From an uncultured Bacilli bacterium (lineage in GTDB: Bacteria > Bacillota_I > Bacilli_A > RF39 > UBA660), in the NCBI GenBank assembly GCA_944332155.1, contig CALVJM010000004.1:1-35193 (forward strand): DNA of 35,193 nt. The letters are read 5' to 3'. Positions 14,969 through 23,816 of the stretch are shown piece by piece. Positions within the stretch are counted from its first letter, which is position 1. The number at the start of each line of letters is the position of its first letter. The notes under the pieces are model-generated. The model worked only from the letters and a program-made list of their open reading frames with translations, was not told the DNA's origin and searched no databases. The translations under genes and the position numbers were made by a program.

Positions 14969-15729
14969 ACTTCTATCAAGTCCGTTCTTTCTGTTTGATG
15001 TGCGATTATAACTTGTTCTACTTCTTTTGATACTTTTTCTAAGTTATTATATAAAGTTTTTAAAGCAATTTCTTCATCATTATTTTCTTCACTTAAGTGA
15101 ATTAAAACAATTCCTTTGGTTTCTGAACCTACAAATTTACTTAAATAATAAGCCGAATCTTTATTAGATAAATGACCTTTATCACCAATAATACGTTGTT
15201 TTAAATGATATGGGTAACGTCCATGCATTAATAATTCAACGTCATGGTTACTTTCCATAATATAATAAGTTTTATTTTGAAGTTGCTTATGATATTTAAC
15301 ATTAATATAACCAGTATCGGTTACATACACTAATGATTTTCCATATGCTTCAAATATATAACCATTGGAATCACTAGTATCGTGACTAGTTTTAAATACT
15401 TCAATATGAAGATCATCAATCGAAAAATCACCATCAATAAATTGATATTTTTCTATATTTATTTGCGTACAAAGCTCTTGATACATTATTTTAGTTAAAT
15501 ATATAGTAGGATGAAATTTTTTTATAAAGACGCGAAGTCCATTGATATGATCCACATGAGTATGGGTGATTACAATTGCTTGAATGGTAGATGGTTCTAC
15601 ATTTAATGACTTTAATTTTTTTTCGACATTACCAGAAGTTACACCCAAATCAACTAAGATTCGGGTGTTTTGTGTTTCTATAAAACTAGAGTTACCTTTA
15701 CTTCCGCTTGCTAAAACTGAAAACTTCAT
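14965..15729 (-). CDS. walJ: WalJ/YycJ metallo-beta-lactamase-fold hydrolase
   Basis: MBL-fold phosphodiesterase/exonuclease of the YycJ (WalJ) family, encoded near the WalRK wall-stress system in many Firmicutes and linked to coordination of cell wall and replication. The metal-binding HTHVDHINGL is intact (HxHxDH), and the family start FSVLASGSKGNSSFI and later DTGYI and SNHD motifs provide further ligands. 254 aa is near normal. WalRK are not in the window. Its ATG shares a base with the M23 peptidase stop (TAATG) and its end overlaps rlmH, so all three are probably one transcript. Confidence 0.92.
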   Translation of the reverse strand: MKFSVLASGSKGNSSFIETQNTRILVDLGVTSGNVEKKLKSLNVEPSTIQAIVITHTHVDHINGLRVFIKKFHPTIYLTKIMYQELCTQINIEKYQFIDGDFSIDDLHIEVFKTSHDTSDSNGYIFEAYGKSLVYVTDTGYINVKYHKQLQNKTYYIMESNHDVELLMHGRYPYHLKQRIIGDKGHLSNKDSAYYLSKFVGSETKGIVLIHLSEENNDEEIALKTLYNNLEKVSKEVEQVIIAHQTERTDLIEV

Positions 15730-17177
15730 TAATATTTACTCCAAGGATTAATACGAGTTCCACCATACCATGGGGTTCCACCAACCCAGACCTCAAAATG
15801 AACGTGTGGTCCAGTGGCAAGTCCTGATTGTCCAACATATCCTATTACTTGACCTCGTTCAACCGTTTGTCCTGCACTTACTGCTTGACGTTGCATATGA
15901 GCATAACAAGTGTGATATCCATTATTATGATTAATACATACATAATTACCATCTGGATAACGATAACGTGCTTCTGATACAACACCATTAGTAACCGCAT
16001 AAATAGGTGAACCATATCCAGTACCACTAATATCTAGTGCAAGGTGTGCTTCACGAGTTCCACCAAAAATACGATATCCGTAATCTGAACTAATAGTCCA
16101 TCCACTATTCGTTGGCCATAACCAATTTGTTGTACTACCAACAGTTGGAATATATTTTTCACCTTTAACTAATATTTCATTAACTGCTGGAATAATAACT
16201 TCTTTATTTTTAGGATCGACATAACTAATAAAGCCATTTACAATTTTTTCTTTTTGAGTTACACGAACAACTCCTTTTTGACCTTGTTGAATAATTTCAT
16301 CATCACCAACTAATTTAGACTCATCATAACGAATCTCAGTTTGATAATCACTGTCTTTATCTTCTACTACGTGTTCCTCTACAACCACATCTACTTGTGG
16401 ATCGATTGTACCTATTACAACCTCTTGGCCTGGAAATAACAGATTACTTTTGTCAGTAAACTCTGGATTTGATAACATAAATTCTTCCACACTAATCTCG
16501 TTATTAAATGCAACTTTCTCGATAGTATCTCCTGCCTGAACAGTATAGTTTCGTGAAACTGGCGAACTACCAAATAATATATACTTTGATAGTTCATCTT
16601 CATCTATATATATCTTTTCATCTACAGGAATATTTGTTTCTTTAATACTGATTTTCTGATCTATATATATATTTTCGATCATACGACCAGTTGTTGTAAT
16701 CTTATCTTGCGTATTATTTAAATATTTTTCATAGTTTTCACTACCGACAAATGTTTTAATTGTATTTTCAATAGAATTTTTAAATACATCTTGATCAATT
16801 ACATTTATTTTTTGAGATTTTTTATCTTTTTTTATAGTAAATTGATATCCTTTTACAGTGAATGATTTTCTTTTTTCAATTTGTTTATAAATATCTCTAA
16901 CTTTACTAGTTTCATCATGATATGTGACGATTTTTTCAATCTCTAGACCATTGGGAGCATATACAGTATCTACATTATATTTATTTTTATAATAATCTCC
17001 ACGTTTATCAATATAATCTTCTAACTCTTTTTTTGACTTTATAGTTCCTAATAATTCCTCATCTAAATAAACTTGATAATAAGTATGAGGTTCTGCATTA
17101 CTACTATAATCAAAACCCAATAAGAAGATGACGGTACTAAGAAGTAGCACCGCTATTACAAGTGTAACTTTTTTCAT
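15729..17177 (-). CDS. Membrane-anchored LysM / G5 / M23 peptidoglycan endopeptidase
   Basis: Extracellular peptidoglycan peptidase: an N-terminal signal-anchor (residues 4-21), an unrecognised region to about 205, LysM (about 210-256, RNYTVQAGDTIEKVAFNNEI), G5-like domain (about 262-340), then the zinc M23 domain. Zinc ligands appear as H378 and D382 in EAHLALDISG, and GPHVHFEV supplies the HxH at 458-460; CYAHM is also typical. The Gly that often follows the first His is replaced, but the ligands are intact. It resembles the M23 proteins of WalR regulons (cleaving bridges for growth). Start ATG preceded by AGGTGCAGG. Located 8 bp after dnaB. Confidence 0.93.
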   Translation of the reverse strand: MKKVTLVIAVLLLSTVIFLLGFDYSSNAEPHTYYQVYLDEELLGTIKSKKELEDYIDKRGDYYKNKYNVDTVYAPNGLEIEKIVTYHDETSKVRDIYKQIEKRKSFTVKGYQFTIKKDKKSQKINVIDQDVFKNSIENTIKTFVGSENYEKYLNNTQDKITTTGRMIENIYIDQKISIKETNIPVDEKIYIDEDELSKYILFGSSPVSRNYTVQAGDTIEKVAFNNEISVEEFMLSNPEFTDKSNLLFPGQEVVIGTIDPQVDVVVEEHVVEDKDSDYQTEIRYDESKLVGDDEIIQQGQKGVVRVTQKEKIVNGFISYVDPKNKEVIIPAVNEILVKGEKYIPTVGSTTNWLWPTNSGWTISSDYGYRIFGGTREAHLALDISGTGYGSPIYAVTNGVVSEARYRYPDGNYVCINHNNGYHTCYAHMQRQAVSAGQTVERGQVIGYVGQSGLATGPHVHFEVWVGGTPWYGGTRINPWSKY

Positions 17178-17185
17178 ACCTGCAC

Positions 17186-18529
17186 CTAACTTTCTTCTGC
17201 TTCTACAAAGTTTACAAAAGTACTTGTATTCTTTCGAAATAATAAGTCAATCGTACCAGTTGGTCCACTACGATGTTTTCTAATAATAAATTCACTACGA
17301 CTAACATCTGGTGAAATCGCCGTATCTTTATTGTAATAATCATCACGATAAAGGAAAGCAACAATATCCGCATCTTGCTCGATTGATCCAGACTCACGTA
17401 AGTCACTTAAAATAGGACGTTTATCGTCTCGAGATTCAACACTACGTGATAACTGAGCCAAGGCAATAACCGGAATCTCTAATTCCATAGCCATTGTCTT
17501 TAAAGCTCGACTAATTTCAGCAATTTCTTGTTGACGTTGTCCCGCATACTTACTAGATCCTTGCACTAATTGTAAATAATCAATAATAACAATATCTAAT
17601 CCTGAATCACTACTAGCTAGACGACGACATTTTGCGCGTATTTCACTAATAGTCATACCTGGAGTATCATCCAAAAACATTTTTGTATCAGCTAAACGAC
17701 TAATTGCTTCGTTTACACGTTTCCAATCATTGTGTTCTAGTTTACCAGTAGCAAGTTTACTACCTTCAATTTGGCCAACGGATGCTAACATACGACTAGC
17801 TAATTGTTCTGCACCCATTTCTAAGTTAAAAATGGCCACAGTTTTTTTTGTATTCATAGCAATATTTGTAGCAATATTTAACGCAAATGCAGTTTTTCCC
17901 ATCGCAGGACGGGCTGCAATAATAATTAATTCATTTTTATGAAACCCTGATGTGATTTTATCTAAATCATAAAATCCAGTTGGTAATCCGGTAATATCAC
18001 CTTTCGTTTGAGCAAGCTGTTCCAAGTCACTCTGTGTCTTATATAATACATCTTGAATGGTTTTGAATTCGCTTCCCTTACGAGTTTTTACAACATTTAA
18101 AATCTTTTTTTCAGCATTATCTAATACATCTGCAATACCATTTGTTGCATTATATCCAGAAGTAACAATTTCGGTTGCTTCTTCAATTAAACGTCGTAAG
18201 ATGGCTTTTTCATCTACGATTTTAATATATTCATCTACATTAGCAGCGGTTGGTACCATATTAATAATTTCAGTTAAATATTCTACTCCACCAACTGAAT
18301 TTAACAGTTTTTTCTCATCTAATGCCGCCGTTACAGTTGTGATATCAATCGGAGTACCTTTTTCTGCAAGTTCAGAAATTACCATAAATATCTTACTATG
18401 GGCGTCTAAATAAAACAAATCTCCGGTTAAATTTTCCACACATTTTTGTAAAGCATATTTAGATAAAAACATAGATCCTAAAACTGATTTCTCAGCGTCA
18501 ATATTATGTGGTAAAATCTTTTCTTGCAT
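17186..18529 (-). CDS. dnaB: Replicative DNA helicase
   Basis: Hexameric RecA-fold helicase unwinding DNA at the replication fork; the Bacillus name is DnaC. The N-terminal collar domain starts LPHNIDAEKSVLGSMFL, a linker helix lies near residue 160, and the ATPase domain has Walker A AARPAMGKTAFAL, FNLEMGAEQL, Walker B VIIDYLQL and arginine-finger-bearing SGSIEQDADIVAFLYRD. 447 aa, typical. It is adjacent to rplI, the conserved pair of Firmicutes. GTTAGGTGACAA precedes ATG. No intein or insertion was seen. Confidence 0.98.
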   Translation of the reverse strand: MQEKILPHNIDAEKSVLGSMFLSKYALQKCVENLTGDLFYLDAHSKIFMVISELAEKGTPIDITTVTAALDEKKLLNSVGGVEYLTEIINMVPTAANVDEYIKIVDEKAILRRLIEEATEIVTSGYNATNGIADVLDNAEKKILNVVKTRKGSEFKTIQDVLYKTQSDLEQLAQTKGDITGLPTGFYDLDKITSGFHKNELIIIAARPAMGKTAFALNIATNIAMNTKKTVAIFNLEMGAEQLASRMLASVGQIEGSKLATGKLEHNDWKRVNEAISRLADTKMFLDDTPGMTISEIRAKCRRLASSDSGLDIVIIDYLQLVQGSSKYAGQRQQEIAEISRALKTMAMELEIPVIALAQLSRSVESRDDKRPILSDLRESGSIEQDADIVAFLYRDDYYNKDTAISPDVSRSEFIIRKHRSGPTGTIDLLFRKNTSTFVNFVEAEES

Positions 18530-18537
18530 TTTGTCAC

Positions 18538-18984
18538 CTAACTTTCTTTTACTAATTGTACTTTTAATAATACATGAACTTTCTTATGAAGTTCGATTTC
18601 AACTTGATGAACACCTAATGTTGTTAGTGGTTCTTTAGAGATAAATCTTTTCTTATCAATAGTAAAACCTTGTTTTTTTAATTCTGTTACGATTTGTTTT
18701 GGACTAATACTTCCAAATACTTTATCTCCTTTTCCGGTTTTAACTTTAAAAGTAAAAATCTTTTTTTCTAACTCTTTTTTTAGAGCTTGACATTCTTCAA
18801 TTACTTTTTGCTCTTCTAATTCTTTTTTCTTATTCTCCGTATTTAAATGTTTTACATTTGCAGAATTAGCTAATATAGCATAGCCATTTTTAATTAAAAA
18901 GTTATTTCCATAACCTGGCTTCACTTCTTTTACTTCTCCTTTTTTACCTTGTCCTTTTAAATCTTTGATAAAAATAACTTTCAT
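18538..18984 (-). CDS. rplI: 50S ribosomal protein bL9
   Basis: Large-subunit protein of the L1 stalk base. The N-terminal domain carries the signature [20 protein letters not shown] and [16 protein letters not shown]; a long connecting helix ([20 protein letters not shown]) leads to the C-terminal domain ([12 protein letters not shown] variant, here [18 protein letters not shown]). 148 aa is normal. It lies 8 bp before dnaB and 9 bp after the DHH protein, the gdpP-rplI-dnaC order of Bacillus. GAGGTGAGAAT precedes the ATG. Confidence 0.97.
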   Translation of the reverse strand: MKVIFIKDLKGQGKKGEVKEVKPGYGNNFLIKNGYAILANSANVKHLNTENKKKELEEQKVIEECQALKKELEKKIFTFKVKTGKGDKVFGSISPKQIVTELKKQGFTIDKKRFISKEPLTTLGVHQVEIELHKKVHVLLKVQLVKES

Positions 18985-18993
18985 ATTCTCACC

Positions 18994-19962
18994 TCAATTT
19001 ATCATTTCTAATAATTTTTCTTTAATTTGATTGATTGTTGCGTTTTGTATTTGGGCAGCAGCATCACTTTTATGACCACCTCCACCTAATTCAGTCATCA
19101 TTTTCTGAACATTGATTGTTCCTACTGAACGCGCACTAATGCCAATTTCATTTGGTCCAATCTTTCCAATTGCAAAGGCAGCTTCTACATTATCAAATTG
19201 TAATAATTCATCCGCAATTTGGGCCAAATCACCCTTTTGAAAAATCTCATCATTGAGAGTACACAAAGCCATATTTTCATTAATCATATAGCTTGTCTTA
19301 ATAAAATCTTGACGACGTTTATAGACTTCCATACTTTCTTGCAATAAATTTTTTTTGTCTATATTATTAGCACCCATACGCATTAAATAAGCTCCTACTT
19401 GATATGTTTGTTCGGTTGTTTTGATATTATAACTATTAGTATCTATCTCCATCCCGGCCAACATAATTGTTCCAACGATAGGGGAAACATTAATATTTAA
19501 ATGATGTAGATACATTGTTACAAATTCAACCATACTAGAAAGTCTAGAGTTTATATAGGTAAGGTCACTTCCAACTAATGAATCAACCATTTTAATATGA
19601 TGATCTAATACTACTTGGTGTTTAAAATAACTAAACATCCATGGTTGATCTAATAATTTTAAATTATGAGTATCAATGACAATATAGAGAGTTTTTTCTG
19701 AATCTTTTTCTTTTACTTGGTGTTCATCAACAAAATCAATTTTTATATGATATAATTTTAATTTTTCTAGAGCTTTAAAAACAGAAGTATTACTAATATT
19801 ATCTTCTAAATAAATTGATACTTTTTTCTTCTTTGATTGAATAATACGATATAGTCCCAAAGATGAACCTAGCGCATCTAAATCAAGATTTTTATGTCCT
19901 GAAATAATAATTTCATCATACTGCTCAATAATTGTTGTTAATTTTTCAAATACTCGCTTCAT
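18994..19962 (-). CDS. Stand-alone DHH/DHHA1 phosphoesterase in the gdpP position
   Basis: Soluble DHH-family phosphodiesterase of 322 aa. The Mn-binding motifs are intact: GHKNLDLDALGSSLGL, VIDTHN, DHH in VVLDHHIK, and GGGGHKSDAAAQ of DHHA1. In other Firmicutes the gene here, gdpP, encodes a c-di-AMP phosphodiesterase of about 650 aa with two membrane helices, PAS and degenerate GGDEF domains before the DHH part. Those domains are absent, and no separate ORF for them is upstream. It may act on c-di-AMP (DhhP-like) or on pApA/nanoRNA (NrnA-like). It precedes rplI by 9 bp. AGGTGAATAC precedes the ATG. Confidence 0.85.
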   Translation of the reverse strand: MKRVFEKLTTIIEQYDEIIISGHKNLDLDALGSSLGLYRIIQSKKKKVSIYLEDNISNTSVFKALEKLKLYHIKIDFVDEHQVKEKDSEKTLYIVIDTHNLKLLDQPWMFSYFKHQVVLDHHIKMVDSLVGSDLTYINSRLSSMVEFVTMYLHHLNINVSPIVGTIMLAGMEIDTNSYNIKTTEQTYQVGAYLMRMGANNIDKKNLLQESMEVYKRRQDFIKTSYMINENMALCTLNDEIFQKGDLAQIADELLQFDNVEAAFAIGKIGPNEIGISARSVGTINVQKMMTELGGGGHKSDAAAQIQNATINQIKEKLLEMIN

Positions 19963-20210
19963 GTATTCACCTCAATAATCATATTATACTATAAAAACAC
20001 TTTTCTGTCTTTATCTAATTAGATATTTTTTTCTGATGTACTATTGTTTTTTCTAACTTTTTTCCATCCTCTAATTCTTGAATATTCTTATTCACATGAT
20101 TTTTTATACGAATATTATTTTCTTTGCATAAAATAACAGTAAATGTTTTAAAAAATATTTTTGTATCTTTTCTATATACAATATTGTAAGAATAAAAAAT
20201 ACATATTTAG

Positions 20211-21128
20211 TTATTTTATTTTTATAGCTAAATCATGTATTTTATTTAATCTATGATAAATACCAGACTTAGAAATTTTATGTCCTGTCTCTAAAGTAAT
20301 AATCTCACTTAATTCTTTTAAAGAAACATCAGGATATTTTTTACGATATAAACAAACTACTTGTAATTTTTCATCTAAAACATCAAGGAGACCTTCATTT
20401 TCTAGTTTTTTTATATCTTCGATTTGATGTGTTGCGGTTTCAATCATCTTATCCACATTCGCTTGTTCACAGTTATTTAAGCGATTGGTGTTATTTTTTT
20501 GATTTCTTAATACTCTGATTTCTTCATAATATAATACAGCATTAGAAGCACCCATCAAACGTAAAAAATCACTAATTTTTTCTGCTTCTTTTATATAAAC
20601 CATATATTTATTCTCACGTTTTAACACTTTACAATTTAATTCATATTGATTTAATAACTCATTGATAAAATTAGCATATTCTACTTGGTCAACAACTAAT
20701 TCTAAATGATATCTTGATGTCTTTGGGTCATTTATACTACCAACAGCTAAAAAGACTCCTCGTAAATAAGCTTTCATTGTTGTATCATCATCAATTAAAT
20801 AATCATTTGGAATATTCTGATACTGATTATTTTTCATAATTGATAGATCTTCCAAAATAAAATCTTTACGACGTCTAATTTCTAAAATATAAATATAATT
20901 TTTGGAAAAGTTATAACCTCGTCGAACGGTCACACTCGCATGAATATCATATAATGATTTTAATAATTCAAATATACGACGAGCTAATACAGGATTTTCT
21001 GTTGTAAGCTTAATCGTATCTCTTATTTCTGCTAAATTGCGAAAAAGAGCCGATAACTCGGCAATGTATTCTGCTTTAGAACTCTTTTTCTTACTAATCT
21101 CACTTTTTACAGTTCCTGTAAAAGACAT
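20211..21128 (-). CDS. whiA: Sporulation-associated DNA-binding protein WhiA
   Basis: WhiA has an N-terminal LAGLIDADG-homing-endonuclease-like fold plus a C-terminal helix-turn-helix. In Bacillus it affects cell division and chromosome segregation. The start MSFTGTVKSEISKKK and the segment AYLRGVFLAVGSINDPKTSRYHLELV (the LAGLIDADG-derived core; given here in two parts in sequence as AYLRGVFLAVGSINDP and SRYHLELV) are diagnostic; the C-terminus SLKELSEIITLETGHKISKS and GIYHRLNKI form the HTH. 305 aa, normal. It lies 12 bp downstream of yvcK in the conserved yvcK-whiA operon. GGAGG precedes the ATG. Confidence 0.96.
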   Translation of the reverse strand: MSFTGTVKSEISKKKSSKAEYIAELSALFRNLAEIRDTIKLTTENPVLARRIFELLKSLYDIHASVTVRRGYNFSKNYIYILEIRRRKDFILEDLSIMKNNQYQNIPNDYLIDDDTTMKAYLRGVFLAVGSINDPKTSRYHLELVVDQVEYANFINELLNQYELNCKVLKRENKYMVYIKEAEKISDFLRLMGASNAVLYYEEIRVLRNQKNNTNRLNNCEQANVDKMIETATHQIEDIKKLENEGLLDVLDEKLQVVCLYRKKYPDVSLKELSEIITLETGHKISKSGIYHRLNKIHDLAIKIK

Positions 21129-21140
21129 AGTATAACCTCC

Positions 21141-22079
21141 TTATTTTAAAGATGAATAAATATCTAGCCCCAATTTCATCACATCATGATGAATTTGATT
21201 ATCAATAATTTTGACAAGCTCATCTTCAATTAAATGAATATCTTGAAGATTTTCATAATCAATTATAACTGGGTCTTTTTGTTCTTCTACCGCATATTTT
21301 TCAATTACTTCTGGTGTAATTTCACCTGTATTCACTATCACACTAGATACTTTCTTTTTTCCTAAATAATTGTTTAATTCTCGAATATGATCACTAACTC
21401 TATAATCATCTGTTTCCCCTGGTTGAGTCATAATATTACATACATAAAGTATTTCTGCAGGACTTTCATCTATCGCTTGAATCACATCTTTACTAATTAG
21501 ATTACAAATAATACTTGTAAATAAACTACCCATACTTAAAACTATCATATCAGCTTCTTTAATTGCTTCAATCACGCGAGTTGGAATTACTGGTTCTTCT
21601 TTATAAAATATATCTTTTATTTTGCTAGGGTATAAAGTAATATTGTGTTCTCCTTCAATGGTTTCGCCATCTTCCATGTGTCCCATCAAAACAATATTGT
21701 CTTCTGTTAAAGGCAGAACTGTACCTTTTAAATTAAATATTTTACCTAAAACTTCAATACTATCGGACATATTGCCCGTAATATTCATTAATGCGGTAAG
21801 TATTAAATTACCAGTAGTATGTCCATCTAAATCACTCGTTGTTTGAAAACGATAATTCATTAACTTCTCAACAATAGGTTCAACTTCGGATAAAGAAGTT
21901 AAAACACGACGTACATCTCCCATAGCTGGAATATTAAACTCTTCGCGCAATTTTCCGGTACTTTTCCCATCATCAATCACAGATACAATAGCTGTAATTT
22001 CTACTGGAAATTCCTTTAAACCAGATAATAAAGTTGATAATCCGTTTCCTCCACCAAAAACAACGACTTTCTTTTTCAT
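21141..22079 (-). CDS. yvcK: YvcK/CofD-like gluconeogenesis factor
   Basis: UDP-sugar-binding CofD-fold protein needed for growth on gluconeogenic carbon sources and for correct localisation of penicillin-binding proteins in Bacillus. GGGNGLSTLLSGLKEF is the nucleotide-binding start, followed by AIVSVIDDGKSTGKLREEF, PAMGDVRRVL and ADMIVLSMGSLFTSIICNL. 312 aa, normal. ATG preceded by ATGGTGATG-type Shine-Dalgarno. Bacillus has rapZ just upstream; here an unknown gene occupies that position, so the cluster is reduced. Confidence 0.96.
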   Translation of the reverse strand: MKKKVVVFGGGNGLSTLLSGLKEFPVEITAIVSVIDDGKSTGKLREEFNIPAMGDVRRVLTSLSEVEPIVEKLMNYRFQTTSDLDGHTTGNLILTALMNITGNMSDSIEVLGKIFNLKGTVLPLTEDNIVLMGHMEDGETIEGEHNITLYPSKIKDIFYKEEPVIPTRVIEAIKEADMIVLSMGSLFTSIICNLISKDVIQAIDESPAEILYVCNIMTQPGETDDYRVSDHIRELNNYLGKKKVSSVIVNTGEITPEVIEKYAVEEQKDPVIIDYENLQDIHLIEDELVKIIDNQIHHDVMKLGLDIYSSLK

Positions 22080-22104
22080 ATCATCACCATTAATATTATA
22101 CTAC

Positions 22105-22136
22105 AAAATAAGAGATTTGTTAAAATCCCTTATTTT
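22105..22136 (-). terminator. Terminator after the unknown gene
   Basis: AAAATAAGAGATTT (22105-22118) and AAATCCCTTATTTT (22123-22136) form a 14-bp stem (one G-U pair on the minus strand) with a 4-nt loop. The stem includes the stop codon of the gene at 22130. The U-run is short, so read-through into yvcK is possible. Confidence 0.7.
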
Positions 22137-22867
22137 TGTAATTGTAATTTTTTATTTGTACTATTTGTAATAAACATATGCAGAACTTCTGACACTTGAT
22201 TATATAATTTACCTATTTTTACATAATCTTGCTTACTTTCAGCATCATAAAGCTCATCCATTAGACTTATAAAATATAGAACCTCACTACTATTTCCATA
22301 TTCTAAAAGTAATTCTTGAAAAGTATCCATATTGGCATTCATATAACAATTTAAAACAACATCATGTCCTAAAAGTGATTCAATTTCTGACATAATCTTT
22401 TTTGTCTTTTCATTTTTACCAAAGAATTCACCTTTATTTTCATCGTAAAAGTAACGTTCCATTAAACACCAAGTATACCCTTTTGTCAAACCACGACCTA
22501 TCCATTTAGAATCATTATTTTGCTTTTTTGATAATCCTTGATATAAACCATATTCACCTATATTAGTACTAGCAACTAAAAATAACGAATAATAAATTCG
22601 ATAAATATAATCAGAATGATATTTTATCTTATTTTTTTTAACATTATAATTCATTTCATAATTTTGGAGTTTGAATCCATCATGCAATATTTTATATATT
22701 GTAGAATGTTTAATCTTTAAAGATGGAAGATTATTTTTTAAAAGACATAAATATTCTTGAGAAATATCATTAGATATACGTTCGATAAATTTACGAACAT
22801 GATATAACAATTCTGTTTCTGATATTGTATAAGTCATATCATTGATAATCATTGTTTGTGTTTTCAT
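22130..22867 (-). CDS. Unrecognised 245-aa protein in the rapZ position
   Basis: I do not recognise this protein. It is soluble, Tyr- and Asn-rich, mainly helical in appearance, with no signal peptide, P-loop or Cys-His cluster. The most motif-like stretches are KWIGRGLTKGYTWCLMERYF and ESLLGHDVVLNCYMNANMD. GGGAGG precedes the ATG at 22867; an ATG at 22903 is in frame but lacks a ribosome binding site. It lies between trxB and yvcK, where Bacillus has yvcI-rapZ, but has no RapZ P-loop. The terminator after trxB suggests an independent start. It reads as a genuine, lineage-restricted gene of unknown role. Confidence 0.65.
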   Translation of the reverse strand: MKTQTMIINDMTYTISETELLYHVRKFIERISNDISQEYLCLLKNNLPSLKIKHSTIYKILHDGFKLQNYEMNYNVKKNKIKYHSDYIYRIYYSLFLVASTNIGEYGLYQGLSKKQNNDSKWIGRGLTKGYTWCLMERYFYDENKGEFFGKNEKTKKIMSEIESLLGHDVVLNCYMNANMDTFQELLLEYGNSSEVLYFISLMDELYDAESKQDYVKIGKLYNQVSEVLHMFITNSTNKKLQLQK

Positions 22868-22901
22868 ATCTTTCCTCCCTTGTGCTTTAGTATTATAACA
22901 C

Positions 22902-22929
22902 AAAAAAATAAGATGTAAACTCTTATTTT
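22902..22929 (-). terminator. trxB terminator
   Basis: AAAATAAGA (22905-22913), loop TGTAAAC, TCTTATTTT (22921-22929): a 9-bp stem followed by a T-run on the minus strand. It overlaps the trxB stop codon. Confidence 0.8.
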
Positions 22930-23816
22930 AATGATTTTACGACGTTAGTTCCAGCAAGAGCCCCTTCACCAATCGCAGTTGAAATTTGATATAATTCTTT
23001 TTTTATTACATCTCCACAGGCATAAATACCTGGAATATTCGTTTCTAAATGTTCATTAGTCATCACATAGCCATCCTTTAGAGTAATTAAATCTTCAATA
23101 AAAGAAGTTTCAGGAATTTGACCAATATAAATAAATACTCCAGTTACTGGAAGTATACTGTTATCTGATAATCGAACACCCGATACTCGATTATCTTTTT
23201 CTAAGATTTCAATAACATTTTGCCCCAAGCAAGGTTTAATATTATCATATTTTTCTAATTTTTTTACTAATATATCATCAGCACGATATTCTAATCGGCG
23301 ATGGACTATATATACAGTCTTACAAATATCCGCAAGATATAAAGCTTCTTCTAAAGCACTATTTCCTCCACCAATGACTACTACATCTTGATTTTTATAT
23401 AACATGCCATCACAATAGGCACAATAACTAATGCCACTTCCTAATAACTTCTTCTCGTTAGATAAGCCTAGTTCTCTTGGTTTACGACCACTCGCAAGAA
23501 TAATGCGAGAAGTCATGATTGTTTCCATATCCGTTTTAATAATTTTATAATCACCATCTACTTCTATAGAAAGAACATTACCATATTGATAAGGAATATC
23601 TAAAGATTGAACTTGATCTAACATATTCATAGCTAATGTCGGCCCGTCAATCTTTTTAAAACCTGGATAATTTTCAATTATTGATGTTTTGTTTATTTGA
23701 CCACCAGGGACACCTTTTTCTAACAAAAGAACTGATATTCCAGCTCTTTTCAAATAAATAGCTGCGGTCATTCCAGCAACTCCCGCACCAATAATTACAC
23801 ATTCATATGTTTTCAC
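22923..23816 (-). CDS. trxB: Thioredoxin reductase
   Basis: FAD/NADPH flavoenzyme regenerating reduced thioredoxin. The FAD-binding GAGVAGM (10-16) is near the N-terminus, the redox CAYC is at residues 132-135, and the second Rossmann GGGNSALEEALYLA binds NADPH; the closing GIYACGDV completes the FAD site. 297 aa, slightly short but complete. Its GTG start shares a base with the lgt stop (TAGTG), preceded by AGAGGAG, so the two are coupled. A ferredoxin/flavodoxin reductase of the same superfamily is possible, but the CxxC makes TrxB much likelier. Confidence 0.94.
   Translation of the reverse strand: MKTYECVIIGAGVAGMTAAIYLKRAGISVLLLEKGVPGGQINKTSIIENYPGFKKIDGPTLAMNMLDQVQSLDIPYQYGNVLSIEVDGDYKIIKTDMETIMTSRIILASGRKPRELGLSNEKKLLGSGISYCAYCDGMLYKNQDVVVIGGGNSALEEALYLADICKTVYIVHRRLEYRADDILVKKLEKYDNIKPCLGQNVIEILEKDNRVSGVRLSDNSILPVTGVFIYIGQIPETSFIEDLITLKDGYVMTNEHLETNIPGIYACGDVIKKELYQISTAIGEGALAGTNVVKSLK

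Noticed and set aside
19963-20210. Possible missing N-terminal part of GdpP, or a small gene such as crh, between whiA and the DHH gene
   Set aside because: One minus-strand frame is open for about 65 codons after whiA (including KENNIRIKNHV) but has no ATG, GTG or TTG start, no Shine-Dalgarno, no TM helices, and no HPr active-site His.
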